Of a stretch of DNA of 64,000 nucleotides, positions 15,301 to 30,300 are shown in pieces. The DNA is from Dipetalonema caudispina. Lineage: Eukaryota; Nematoda; Chromadorea; Rhabditida; Onchocercidae. The stretch spans positions 1 through 64,000 of the forward strand of contig JABVXV010000289.1 of the NCBI GenBank assembly GCA_013365325.1. The letters are read 5' to 3'. Within the stretch, counting starts at the first letter, position 1. Every line of letters begins with the position of its first letter. The position numbers and the translations under genes were made by a program. Below the pieces are notes generated by a model. It saw only the letters and a list, made by a program, of their open reading frames with translations, did not search any database and was not told where the DNA came from.

Positions 15301-18300
15301 ATTCTCTCTTATGTTTTTGATCCTTTTTCCATTCGTATATGATGATAAACCAATATTAGTAACATGTCGGGTACAACTCACCCGTCTCTTCGAATTCAAA
15401 GGATTGTAGTTTGAAAGAGCGAGATGAGTCCCGACACCAGCATGTTTTGGCCCCGGATCACTGGCAAATGATAGCTTTCTCAGAAGACGGCAATTTTCAC
15501 GTTCATTTGATAACTGCTGCAAATAAATCGTCATTAGTGAAATATATTTCATCCAGATGAAATACTAAATTTGTTGACTGAAGGATTCATGATTTGAATT
15601 CCCATTGATTCATGCAAATTACCAAGCACACTAATTTTCAACCGTTTTCCATAATTATAATGCAGGGGCCAGATTTCTTCTTTGTTCAATCTTCAAGATT
15701 TTATGATTTTAGAGGACAGCCTCAGTCAATGCCAACTAACTACTTTGGTCCATATTCAGGCACATGGATAATTAACTACTAAGATAATTGTTCAAAAGTG
15801 AACCTTGAGTTTCTGGATCTGATTTCAGAATTGATTATCCGATTATTGTGAGTTCCACTGCCATCTTAGAATCCCACCAGAAATGAGTGGTACAATGTCA
15901 GATGCAAGAAAATCCCAAAGCAGATATCTGCAGCGATTTTTGTAACAATTACAAAATTACTAACCGGTTGTGATGCTACTCCAGCATCCGTTTGTATACA
16001 TGCAGAAGTCATTGTTGGTGTTACGACGGATGCTTGTGGGAAAAGATTTATAGTCCATCCTGATGTTGCTGTTGAAGTATCTTTACTATCCCCTTCCATA
16101 CATGCATTCAGCTCCATCAGAAACATTGCATTTTTCTTAATTACTGCTTCTGGAGACATTTCTGCGGCAGCTGAGGAAGAGCAAAATTCATGCCATCGAC
16201 GGCTTCGCTCCTAAAATGGATACTTCAGCACACCTCGACTGTTCAAAAATTTTAACGAATTCAATAAGTTCGAATAATTCCACATTCGCGAGTAAGTCGA
16301 ATAAAAATCGATGGGTATTGTGATTTTCATAGAAAAGAAGACATTTCACTTTCTATAATAAGAAATCTCTCAAAAATTTCAATTTCCAAAAAGGCAATAT
16401 AAGTAAGAAATCGCAAATAAAATGTCGAAGATTCGAGTCAAAAGCAGAAATCCTTGAATACTACACTCTCCTTCTTCCCTTTTCAATAAATCACAATTCT
16501 CAAAGTAGAAAAATGATTAGAAGCGTATATATGTTACCTGCTGATGTCCGGATGGAGTCTGTAGCAAATATTTTGATCGGCATGCGGTACACATCAAATA
16601 CCTAAAATGTCAGTAATTTTCTAAAAGCTAAAGGAAAATTCTGAACGATGTCGAAATAAATCGGTTAAATAAACGGTCAGATTTACCAAACAGCACTTGG
16701 TCGTCCACCATCACCACAATTTCCTGACCATCCACTCGTATATTTACCGGAACTGTTATATCCCTGACCACCGGAATATTTGCCACATCCAGGATGTGCC
16801 ATACGCATATGCGTGGTCACTGGCGCCGTGTGCCACTCTTCACAAAGCTCACATAAATCCTTCCGTTGAGCTGACGAGGATTCCTTGATAATAATCTTTC
16901 ATTTTCTCTCTGTTCGTAATATACTGATACTTTTTAAAATTCTCAAAAGTACCTCTTTTCTTTACTAACGCTAACGAATATGACAAAAAACCGATAACAA
17001 AAATTTAAGGTAATGAAATAATAAGAAAAAATGAACCTGCCGAGAGGTACCAATACTCGCACTTATTGGTTTCACATTAAACTGTTGTGTGGTTACTGGA
17101 CACAGAAATACTGAACGCTGTTCAATACTGGCTTGCACCGCCGTATTAATTTCTTGCCAGATACAGAAAAGTGAATGCAATGGCGTAGTCATGATTAGTT
17201 CCATTCGACTTTGACCGTAAGTTATCTGAAATGAAACAAGTCCGAAATAAAAGGTTAAAGGCAATGAAATGCTCGCATAATTTCTTATAGATTAAATTAA
17301 TTTTACTGGAAATAGCAAATCCTTATCGATAGTATATTATTTTCGCCAATGCGTCTATATAATTCAAGTTGTTAATTTTTAAAATGAAATCTTTTTTATG
17401 CAAAAAGGAACTTACAGAATGTAATTCCGGATGAAATTTAAGATAGGTACTACACACCATCGCATCTTTCACCAATCGTTCATGCCATAGAAATGCAGCG
17501 AATACCGTTCGACAACAGTCAACAACTGAGGGCTTCAATGCTTGTATCGGTTGCTCGTTTCTGAAATTAAACTAGACATTCATTTATCGAATTCAAATAA
17601 GTAAAAAACCAAAGTTGTCGACGGCTTTTTTCTTGTTAAGTTTTTTAAATTTGATATTTTATAGCTAATTTATTATAACCTTGATCGCGGATAAATTTGT
17701 GCTACTGGCTTCTGCCCCGTAGGTGAACCTTCACCATTACCATTGGCACAACGTTGCGTAACGGCACTTATTTTTTGTAAATACCGATTACCAGTTAAAT
17801 CCTATAAATTCAGTAAGCAAGATTCAAAAAAGGCCAAAACTCCGATTTCAGTGACTTAATTAAAATTAGTTACTGCAAAAATTTAAGTCTAAAATTTCAA
17901 CTTGACAAACTTTCCCTTCTATTAATCGAAGACCAACAATGATGTAAATTTAATTCATAATGCAGTGTGTTCAAAAATGTTTCGAAATTTTGTTATAATT
18001 TTAACAAAGTAAAATCAAAAAAAGAAAACTGATTCAGAAATTGTTAAGTAAAAATTAATTATAAAGCAGTCCAGGGATACTCTCTTGCCTGCACAAAAGC
18101 ATATTTTTGATCGAAGCCGGATAATCGTATCCATATTCCCTGCTTATTGTGAAGCCAACCGGACGATCTTATCTCATTGGTTTCTGTAGTATTAATAACT
18201 TCATCAGAAACGGCATCCACTGATGGATAGTTGTAAATCGATACTGGAAGCGATCCGCATGCTGTGTATACCTATAAGAATCCAGTTGGTTTCCAATTCC

Positions 18301-21300
18301 GAAATCATTTCAAGGACATGGTAACCCATATGGCTCTATCCTGTTTTGAAAGAAATCTAGAATGAGGGTGAAAAAAGAAGTTGGCTGGTCGAATTGTCAT
18401 GCCTTTTTTAAAAAAAATAAGAGAATGGACAGAAAAGCTTCATTATTTGCTTGCTACGCTTTAACTCTCACCTAAAGCAGGTCAACTCACGGTGACCGCC
18501 TGTAATCCTAATTATCAAAACGAATTATGATATAAAAGTCCATTTATTACTCAAGTTCAGAAAACTGAACTTACCTCTTCAACATCCAGTTGTAACGACT
18601 GATCAAGATACTGCTCATTGGCTGCAGCATTTTGCGGTAATTGAATGGTGGTACTTAGTAAGTTGGAACCAAAAATGAGACCCTCCGCAGAATTCGATTG
18701 TAGCAATAACAATGTTCGCCCGAGATAATTGCTGTATTGTAAGCACCAACCCTGAAAACAATTATTAAATGAGATTAGAAAATTAAAATTCATTTTAACT
18801 AAGCCCAATTACACTCCTTATTTCTTTCAAAGGCCGAATTATGCAAACCAATGTCATTCTCAGCAAAATTAATTTAACCATGAATATATTTTGCATTTAG
18901 ATTTTGACAATATAAGAAATTTCAGTTAGAAATAAATATCTACTGAAATAAGCATACATTCATAGGGAATAACTTTACAATAAAACTATTTAACAGTTAT
19001 CAATCAATACAAGCCCACAGATTTCGAGGGTTCATTGGGATATCACTAACAGGAGCAGCCTATGTTGTTCGCCTTCCACACTACTTCACGAATACAAACC
19101 TGCGAAGGTAATTGGGTATCACAATACATCGCACATGCTTCATCAGTAAGTCGTAACCAAACACCATCAGCGTTCTCCACTTCTTCAATATAAGAAACAG
19201 TGGTACCACGAGGTATGATACCAATCTGTGACGAATTAAGTGCTGGCGAAGCACGGATTCGCACACCCTTCGTCATTAGCCTTTGATCACATAAAGCAAA
19301 ACGTGTCCTGAAAGTAACTATTTGAAAATGCTTATTTCCTGCATTTGATAACAAAGAATCCTGCGACGTATATATCTGATCTCAGAAGCTCGTCTAAAGA
19401 TAACTCATGATTTCCATTTCGGTTGGATTAATTCAAGACAAACCTGCTAAAATGGGCCACCCTTCGACTTGAACGACTTTGATTGCCTTCTTTTGATAAC
19501 ATTGAACCACCAAATATATTACTGTCCCGAACCTACAAACGCAAACAAACAGTATGAAAACTAATGCCAAAGCAGCGGAAAAAAGTTAAAAGAGTATTAC
19601 AAGTTTTCTCTCAAGGAAGATTGAATAGAAAAAAAAGAACCATTGTTCAAGCAATACTCTGCACTGAAAGCTAATATAAAATGTGCCACAAAATTCCAAA
19701 ATCTGCAATATCATATCTAAAATTACCTCAACTAAATAGCTCTGAGCTAATTGAAATCCATCTAGGCGGCATTCAATTCGATATGTGCCGCCGTGTTTGG
19801 GTGTCCAATTGGCCGAAAAACTGCATGAAAAATTTTTAAATTATCCTGAACTCAATTGTAAGGAAAAACAAATAAAAAACTATCCACTGAATAGGTTACA
19901 TCGTTTCAATATTCAACTTTCTCGAGCAAGCCGAAGTTCTACTTTAGTCGGACGAGCTGAATACTTTCCTCACTTCTAAAAATCACCGATAGTTTAAATT
20001 ACTGATAAGTAAAATCAAAAAAAGGCAAACCTGCCATCAGATTGCTGATTTACAATAAGCTGCTCTTTCATCATTGCGTCTTTGTAACATCCAAGGCGTA
20101 ATTCTTCAAAACAATAATCCTGATAAGCAGTCATCGTAGTGATCGAAACATATCGTGTTTTGTTCACGTAAACTGGACGATATGGCTCCTTGAAAGTTTA
20201 ATTCAATATTAGAGAAGTTCAACTTAAACTGTCAATCTTTACTTTAATTTTCAGGAATTATTAAAGAGAATGGAAATAATAAATCCGCATAAATTAGCTA
20301 CTTCACCTACCCTCTCACTCCTTATATTAAATTTTCATATTTTAGGAGCAAACAACCTTTGGAATGTAAATTAAATTAACCTTAATGGATTGTGGCGGAG
20401 GAAGGCTTTCGGCTGATGGATTACGACTGACAGCTATACAAAAGTTTGAATTACTATTCTCTGGTGCCATGCCAATACGAACCGTGATTTCGACCTTCAT
20501 ATTTGGACACACTGCAAGACGACCATACTGGTCTCGAGGGATGAGTTTTATCTAGAAAGATAGGTTCACATCATGTCGATAATTCACAAAATCCTAATCC
20601 CCGAAAAACAATGAAAACCCATTAGTGGACGAAGCAGTAACCATTAGGTGATGTATCAGCAATGTTTCCTAATCTTGTCCAATTGATGTCACATCCACAT
20701 ACCTAGATAAATCACAAAGGACCGCCCGATAAAATCAAACAGAGAAACACCTCTATCTGCACTTCATGGGAGATATAACTTTTTCTTTTTTAATTACCTG
20801 CGTAGGAATTCTGAGTCGTGTCTCTTCATCAGACATTTGCAATTGACTGGAATGAAGATCCACAGCTGGTTCATTCAGCATCCATCGTGCCAAGAAACCA
20901 GCCAAAGTACTTGTAGAAGCAGCAATGAACTCTTTTAAGAATTTCAGATCTTAAAAAAATTGTTTTGAAGATTTAATAAAATTAAGCAAACTTGATTCTG
21001 CTACCAAGTTAAATCCCATAAACTTGATTTTTCGGAAAAAGGATTAAATTGTGAAAGAAAGGAGAAAGAAAAAATATTCTTATATTTCAAACAGGAAAAA
21101 ATCAACATTTTTTTCAAATTAACAAAATTCTCATTCCTAACTTCACCTGAAGTTTGTGAAGGACTCGGTAAACTACGCTTCAGAACTTCATTGACCGTTG
21201 GGACATGGGAGAGATTTAATCCCTTCCGAAGTAGTGTACCGTGTTTACGGACAATATCGTCGATTTCATCCTCGATCATTGTTACTGCTGCTACTACTGT

Positions 21301-24300
21301 TTTGACTGATGGAATCTGGAAACGATAGGGGAAAGTAAAAATGCATACCTTTTCTATCTCTTCTTTTGCATGAAAACTTTTTGTAGATATTTTTACCAAA
21401 TTTGTGACAATACATTTTTAAAAGACATTAAAAGTGCTTGCATAAAAATTTGAAAGTTGACAGAATTGTTCGGATAGAATGACTAAAAGAAAAATATATT
21501 CAGAAATTGCACCTGGACAAGTAACCTGCAGGCACTTGCACAAATCCAAGTCAATTCTTCTTCCAGAATCATGTCGAAATCTTTCTCTGAATATCGATAC
21601 CCTGTGACTGTACATCGATAACCGTAGACCTGAAAAACTCGACTCTGTATACCAGACAAAAAAATTTGTTTGGGAAGAAATTTTGAGCACTTCACTCCCG
21701 GAAACTTGAAATTCAAAAACAAGTTAACAGAGGAATTCCAAGGATGGTTCGACGACTAACCTGCTCAGCAGGCTTATCCGCTGAGTAAAATGCCGACTCC
21801 AATATGAACCATAAATTGCAGCCAGGAATTAAAAGCATACGATCAGGCCAGTTACGATCACCACAGTACCTAAAAAAAATCGAAAATTTGTGCATTTAAG
21901 AAATCTTTTTCTAAGGAAATTTTAAAATAACAAGGAAGAAGTCACCTTCCAATAGGTACATAGCATTCGGTACCAACTTTCGCATAAATCCATAAAATAT
22001 CATCTGCTTGACCAGTACAGCATTCTTCACTAAACTGCACCGTCATAAACTGGACTTCTTTTCCGAAGTCGACAACCTATTAGGAAAATTCATAATTTGA
22101 TCGAAAAAGAATTATGAGCTCAAATTTGAAATCGAAAATTCTAACTGTAACATTAACTTGGAATTAATCATCCTATCTTCCTGGTAGGATTCCGTGTTGC
22201 TTCCCATGACATCTGGTAAGTGTTGCACAAACTAATAATGGGTAATTAATTTAAGGTCCCTTATTTTGAATTTCTTGGTTTATTTCGTTCATCTTAGTTG
22301 AAGAAATATCGTAAACGATTAAAGAAAAATTATACTTCAATGTGTTCCATAGATAACGTTGATAGAACAACCGTATTCTGGGTAGCAGTAACACATTACC
22401 AGAACTATCCATATACTAACTGTGAAAGGATGATCACATAGCCAGCATTCAATTGACACATTTAATCTAATCGCTAGTAAGAATAATGTTGAAGCGTAGT
22501 CGCATGAGTTTATTTCATCAATGATAAATTGTATGTATTAAGTTAGATACCTGCGAATGTATTCCACAAGACGAATATGGATGTGCTGATTCGACAATTG
22601 TTTGCAAACTACGTGAATAAGCGCTGTTCTGCTGTATTGATCTGTAAACAACAATGAATCATATAATTGTCCTAATTCATGCCATATAGTATGTTTCAAC
22701 TTATTTGTTATTACTTGATTGATAATAAATACCTCCCAAGTACACGCTCTCGTTCTTCAGCAAGTCTTTCACCGTTTGCTGATGAAACCATCGGCAGTAG
22801 ATCATCTAAAACTGCAACTACATCCAACGCACGTTGTGGATTCGCTTCCAAAAAAACCATTATATAACCTTAAATGAATTATTTCTTGCTAATAACACTG
22901 TCGCAGAAATTATCATATTTTCATCCGATAAATTACGAAAACTGTACCTTTACTTCGTTTAACTTATGAAAAATGCCTATGCTTTAGTGACGAACATATT
23001 CAAAATTTACCCTTCCATCTCTACCTGCTACCACAATATCATGATGTAGAATATGTTTATAAGAGATAAATGGTAACAGAAAATAGTGATAGTTAACAAA
23101 CGAGGTGATAAAACTTGCCAGCAATACTAGAACAAAAAGCTTGTTCCTGAGACAAAAGATTTCCGGCTGCAATTAGATCCGACATTTTGGACGACAGCAT
23201 TCGAATTAGCAACAAAAACCAATTAGCTAACTAAAAAATAATATGTAACATGCATTCAATTAAATGTTGACTTTTTTTCTGGGAAATAAGTTTAGCCAAA
23301 TATCGAAAAACTATCGAGAATGAAATGCAATGTACTAATAAATTGTAGAGAATCTCCGCTATTAAAGAGTGGATAACATGAGACGATAGCCATATTTATC
23401 CTTTTATTGGAACGAATCTCTAATGGAAATTTTGCAAGTAAGAGATGTTATTAGGTTTTCTCAATTACTCAATGTTACACCATTTTCTTGACGTAACCTT
23501 ACCCAGTCTCAATACTATGCTACTTTCTTATTCTTCTGTAGTACTAGTTTCTCCCAAACCAGCTATTAGTCTATTTTTGCAAGAAATCTCCGATACCTTT
23601 AGGACTTTCAGGATTAGGTCGTAGCTGGACACATGGATCATATTTGAACCAGGAATTTTCAAATTTTCATCAAGAAATAAAGGAAACTAAATTTTTTTTA
23701 AGCAACAATGGGACTTTGAGAAAAAATGAAAGGTAACAAAAACCTGTTCAGGATTAGCTAACTGCTGAATAACACCACTTTCATCATCCTGTATGGAATA
23801 CAAAACAAACGGTATTTGACCACGAGATAAGGAAGTTCCATTTAAGCTTAAACTACACGATTCAAAATGCATTCGGCTCCCGTTACATAATCGAACGGTT
23901 CCAATACCGCCTAAAAAAATTTTTTTCAGCGGTTTGAGGAGATTGAAATCTAAAAAAATATGCCGAAATAAGCTGGAAAAATGTATGAAAATACAAAACT
24001 CAATTCCAACCTTCACCACAAAACGTTTTGCCACCATTAATTTGTAATCTGATAGCATAGATACAGCCAGGTTGGAGTTTGATAGCTTTGGTCAATCGTA
24101 ACAAAGCAACTTCTCGTTGACAAGGCTCGAATTTATTTGCCAGTGTACCAACAACCTTTTCGAGTACGTTCCATTGTTCATGGGCCGCATCACCAGCATT
24201 CAAAAGTACCTAAAACATACGGTATTCAGGAAATCTATGAAATATATGATGTAAGGTAACGTGTGTCAGAAGACGTCGTGATAAGCAGTGAAGACCATCG

Positions 24301-27300
24301 AAAATTAGAAGTAAATACCAGTGAAATTAAAGGACTTGGATTTACCTCACATACAAAACCTTGTTCCTGATCATGATGAGCACAGTATACACCAACTCCA
24401 TGTAAAGTAATACCGGTCAGATCAACACTTAATGCAATTGCATCACAAGCACCGCTACTTACGTCCCAACTTGCGTGTGCCGCAGTATGTCGAAATCTAA
24501 AACGGAGATCAAAGATTTTCAAAATTTTAATAACTTCTGTGGCCATCAAAGCAGTTAGCTGCCTGTAAAGGAGCACGAGAACTATCAAAAATGCGCAAAT
24601 ATTGTCTGATCCTTTGACGTACAACATCGAAATATAGTTTTATCCTACCATAGTTTCTATCTTCTATCTAATCTCATCTATCTACCTATAGATATAGATA
24701 TAGACATGGATATATATCATTATCGTAGGTTGCTGTATGTTGCCGCAAATTGGTCACATTAAAGCAGCTGTTCAAATCGAATTTTTAGAAATCAATAATA
24801 TGCGGTGACGAGTGCATGGCAGATATTACGTGGAACAAGTGTACGCTGGGTTCTAGATCGCTATATATATAATTTAACATGGAGACTTGAATCAAATGAA
24901 GTGCAAGAAAAAGACCTGTTTGGCGTTTGCAGGATAGGTGGACCATCACCAACAGCATCCTTAGATGTTACCAGTTCTCGTGCAATTGCGGTAATTAATG
25001 AATGTGCAACAGTTCTAAGTCGTACTCGACTCTCTTTCTGTAAAAACATATAATTAGAAATAAAGCAAGTTGAGCTATTTTGGAATACTCGATGTTTAAA
25101 GTTTTCTGATAATCTAGATTTTCAAGAATATGTTATTGAATTTCAGCTTCAAATCAATAATGATTTACCGGAACCAACGTTGCCGACGTAAAAGCCATTT
25201 CAAAGAGAAACCGAAACACATTTTGCAAAGAAACAAGACGATGTTGGTTTGCAGATATTCTTTTTTTACCCAACTGTTCATTGATTTTGGCAAGCAGAAT
25301 TGGAAACTGCGTGAAGTTGCGTTCGGAACCAAGCAAAGTTGGCAAGACCTGAAATATAACCACTTTGCGATAGATCTTTCATCACCATATGTTCCATTTT
25401 CACGAATGGTAATATTCTCTACTAAGTGCTTATCCAACTTGTTCTTGCGGTACAGAAAAAAGTATCAACAAGAATACTACATTCATGATCACATATAATA
25501 GCAGCCCTTCCACTGCTCTCCTATGCGCCATTTTTCTCTTATTATTCAAATCTTCTCAAGTTCTCAACAAAGCAAATTTCTAAGCCTTTGGAGATTTCAA
25601 CGGATTTTTTGAATTAATGAGAAAAAAGCAATAAAATGCTCTTTACATATTCCTGATTTGACAGCGCACTCAATAATGCGACTAATGACCATTCACGCTT
25701 TGGTGTTGATATCAAAAAGGAAAGTCGATCCAAAAATATTGCTGAACTGGGATACAGAACATGCGAACACTGCACTGCACAATTAACTGCTTCTTCCAGT
25801 AATATTGAACAAGCTGTACTCTGCATAATACTGCGGTTTCAATTTAAAAAAAAAAATTTTTTTAAAGCGAATGCAAATGACTCGTCTATTTTTATGAACA
25901 GTTTAAATTTGATGCTGAGATTTTATGACTTAACAATCAACAAACATAACGTATAAATGTGCCAATCAAAATCTGAGTCGGTGCTCATTTTTGCCAACTG
26001 AAACTACGGTACAATATTCCCGGAGTATTATAAATTAAAAGCATTTAAAATAAAGTTAGCAATACATTAAAATGTACGCACTGTAAAATCTCATTCCACA
26101 ACACGGTTTCAAATATTCAGTAATGACAGGCTATGCTGACCACTAGGTTTATAGCATTTATGACAGAAACTACTCTTCGGTGAAATAAGACAAGTGCACA
26201 AGTAAAAATCATTTCGTCAAGACGTCCGAATAACTATTCGAAATAGTTGGGTTAAGTGAAATGATAGTATATTTAAAGAAATAATTAAGTTTAAAAATAA
26301 CTCATGAAAAAATCAGTTAAAAATACTTACATCGCTATGCTGATCGTTTGCAATTTCAAAAATTGAACCAATTATAGATGCGAATCGTACCATTTGCTCA
26401 GCAGTACTACTGGATGGCTCTTTTTTATTCATCTGTTTCCCACCTTTGGATGGAACGTAAAGTGAACAAATATAAAATCTGAAATCGATGTTAAAATCGA
26501 TGGGTGAAATATTCAGGCAATCGAATTCTCCTTAATTTGTATAAATTTATATTGGGAGTACCCCAGACTACATAAACTTTTAATGGGACTTCACACTAAT
26601 TTGCTGAAATTTTGCTTTTGAAAATTTCGATGTCAAAACTTACTCGATTTGATAATAAGCAGTTTCAAACTAACCGTAAAAATCTTAAAGATAAGATAAC
26701 AATAATCATACTGCATTCTTGAAACCATATCTTATCTTCACTAAACATTTCCACTAGAGCTTTTTGAATAGACCAATCAAGCAAACGAAACAATGATTCA
26801 ATTGTAACTGTCGAAATAGCTAACAGATGATGTGAGCTTATAGCACACGATATGCAATCATAGGAGCTGAAAGATAAAAGGATTTACATATTTCGAAGAT
26901 AGCCATAATTTATTCATGAACTGATCGTTCAATTGTAGTTTGATAGCAGCAACGACTAAGTAGCGTTAAGTATCGTTAAGGGTGTCTTCGGTGGAAGGCA
27001 CCTCCGAGTAATAATCTATTTCCTGCTAATCAATATTTGACAACATTAACAATTTGTGCCACCCATGTTCGATTGAAGAAATCATAATCTTTTTGGGTAC
27101 CGCAGTGTCAGACATCTAGTCCAGCTATCAATGGAAAAAGTTTTTTACTAAATAGTCAAGCTGTTTTTATAAAATCTAGTAATAATATCTATATATTATT
27201 TATCACTCATTTTGGGCACCGATATAAAAGACATACATATCCAACGTTTTATCCTTTGCATCAAAATTAGGTGATTGACCATCGAATGTTTCCGAAACAT

Positions 27301-30300
27301 ATAAAAATTCCGGAATTTGACCAACATTGATATCGGTCCCATTGTTGGACATACGTGAACTGCGGAAAAAGAATTGCACCCCACCATCACCAGTAACATT
27401 TGATTGCCCATTGGAGCCGCAATCAGAACTTGGACCACTCAAAAAATTTAGATTTGCATATGAATAAAATCATTTCCGTCTCATCTCAACTGCAAGAGAT
27501 GCGAGAATAAATTTAATTTGTGTGGCACGGATATAGGGATGATCCGATGTGTCAGTTTATATTAAAATAAAGGAATGAGTGGCTAATGCTATGCAACAAA
27601 CAAGATAACATTAATAATTACGATAGTAACATAAGGAGTGTTTAAAAACTTAACCGAATTAATATAATTGTGAGATAATCTTCGAAACACGAATATATAA
27701 AATGGCTCTCGTTTAACAGATGATACTATAGATTTTGTTTGGTAATGAATGAACGCTCCTAATAGCTGTATCAATTCAAATATCTATCCTCAGAAGGGAC
27801 TAAAGTTGTTTCTTTTTTTTAAAAAAAATTTCGAGAGCACTTCTTAAGAACTTACTTAATTTGTGCACAAATAACGTGCCACAGGTTGGATTTGATTAAT
27901 ACAGATTGTGGGAATAATAACTGTGCTTTTTCGTGTGCAGCACATTCGTAAAGCATTTCGTCGGATTCACTGAGTAACTCAACATTCTGTTCATCGTAAT
28001 TAGGTGGACAAAGGCGATAAAGTTTTAACCTGAAAAGAATGTTCTATCGTCATTTAATCTATCTTATTGTTAAATTGTTATTTTAATCCGCCTGACTGTT
28101 AAACTTTTAGTAGTACTATGTCGATAATTACGCTGAGACCCGAGAAACAAAGGACATTGATTTCTCAATTGCGGAACTGATGCAACAAAGTTTTTTCGTG
28201 ATAAATCGTTGAGAAACTCAATAATTAAATATCTCAACAACTTTATCTCGGGACTAAAAACTTTCTTAAATGCTTTACTGAAAATCACTATTTCAAAGCC
28301 ATACTTCGCAATGTACTCGCCACGTCCGCCGTATAATCCGACACCGAAAAACCGAATATCACGTGAGGTACGAAATTGGATTGCTTCTACGGAATGAGCT
28401 GAATATCCCCAACCACCACCATATCCATCAAAACGATTGACACGTTGATAATCACATGATAAGTTTCGCCCATTTACGGCACCAACTATATTTGATGTTT
28501 TCGGATCCGTAATATGTTGACTGCCCTAAAATTTCAAAAACTGCCATTCAGCAATCATATTACGAGCTACATTTATTGAGCTGGATCAGTATAAATTCTC
28601 TCACAAATTTCATGCTTCTGTTAGAATGTTTTACAAAATAATTAGTTCAAGTTATATATAAGGATGTATCTCCCTGAAATCAGATTGAATAGAAATTTTA
28701 TAATTCCGGAAAAAGTAGAACCTTCTGTCCAGATGATCGTTTGCTTTCTAGTATCGTTGCAGCATAAACGATTCCAAAAAGATTCAGGGCAACTTGCTTG
28801 ATAGGTAAACTTATTTCGTTTGATACTGGAATTATAAATTCGGGTGCACGAAGGAATTTAATTTCTTTGACGATTTCTTCCAAGGTTTCGTCGAAAATGG
28901 TATCCATTTCGATTTTTTTAGCAGAAATTGGAATACAATCAGTAATCGATCTGACACGCATTTCAGCCGTATTAAATCCCCACAATAAATTATACTTCGA
29001 TTCCAAGCACCAGCTACAAATTTCCTATTTGACGCTATTTAAGGACGATAAATGTGAACTGAAATTGGAAATAGCCAGCTAAAGACGAGTCAAATAACTC
29101 AGAAAAGGCATTATATAATCGCTAAGTCATTATCAGAAATACATTACATAGTTCATGAGATATGTATAAGTCACGAGATGCATACCAAATAGTTTACGAC
29201 ATTTGAGGCCAAAATTCTACGATGAAAAAGGTAGCAGGACGGAAAAATTTGGAAAAAAAAGCATACTTAGTATAAAGACCTTCAGTACCCAACGAATATT
29301 GGTAAAAGGTATTAAATTTACGTCGTATAGCCATATAATTCTTGCCAACCTGATTCGGAAATATCACTATAGTTTCACTATCTGCGACTATCTGCAAGTG
29401 CAAGGAAGGAAAAAATTAAATAATATAGACCGGACGATAAAAAACAATGAAATTTAGAAACCCGAAGGGATGCATTTATAATAACATATATGTTTGTATG
29501 AGAATAAGCATGTCTATCTCCTACTTCTCAGCATAAAATTTTGCCAAAAACATTCAGAAAAGAAAAACGTTAATGAATTGATTTTTAACTATTTCTAGCA
29601 AATACATTAATCAATTTTTGAAAATTTCCGTATTATAGAAATTCTATTATGTTTTACCCGTTGACAAGAAGAATTACAGTTCAGTATATAAATAATATCT
29701 TTATAACAAAGGTATCTCTCCTTTACATTCTTCTCCAAATATTCTTATCACTAAAAATGTATTCGTATTGCTGCTAACAAAAATCTTAAGAGTGACTGAA
29801 AATGTAATATCAGGAATACCCGGAATATCCGAACAGTGAACACAAAGCGATTCCCGATTGATGATGTCTACACTTATATGCCAACATGCCAAGCGAGCAC
29901 CGGCTCATAAATAACAATTCCCACCATCAATGCATGTACATTCACTCCCACCCACTTGATGCAATTGGATATCATTACGTTATTTATGAAATTTCTTTCT
30001 TTAGGTCTTAATGACTGAAAAGTGTAATACTTACCTGACAATCTGAAATGATATCATTGCTGTAAATACGAATTTGACTATGAATCAGAGTAGTATCACC
30101 GGAGGCACCAATCCATGTTGCAACAGTACCACTTCCACGACCATATCCTTCCACAAATGACGGCATCGCAAACCAATTTTTTTCGTTGCCTTCTCTAAGC
30201 ATTAATTTTTTTAAAAAAAATTATCTAAAATCTTTTAAATATCGATATTGACATTTCAATTACCTTGCAAGCTGACCCTGCCTATGGGCACCAAACGTGA

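Noticed and set aside
24660..24715. GATA-like repeat that might be a regulatory GATA-factor cluster
   Set aside because: An imperfect ATCT/GATA microsatellite inside an rpm-1 intron; repeat slippage explains it.
25130..25498. 122-residue plus-strand open frame
   Set aside because: Overlaps rpm-1 exon 25169-25348, whose minus-strand frame fits both neighbours in phase.
26675..26720. GTATGA donor at 26711 for the exon 26675-26866
   Set aside because: It gives phase 1, while the next exon needs phase 2; the GTTAGT donor after 26675 fits and matches the family sequence.
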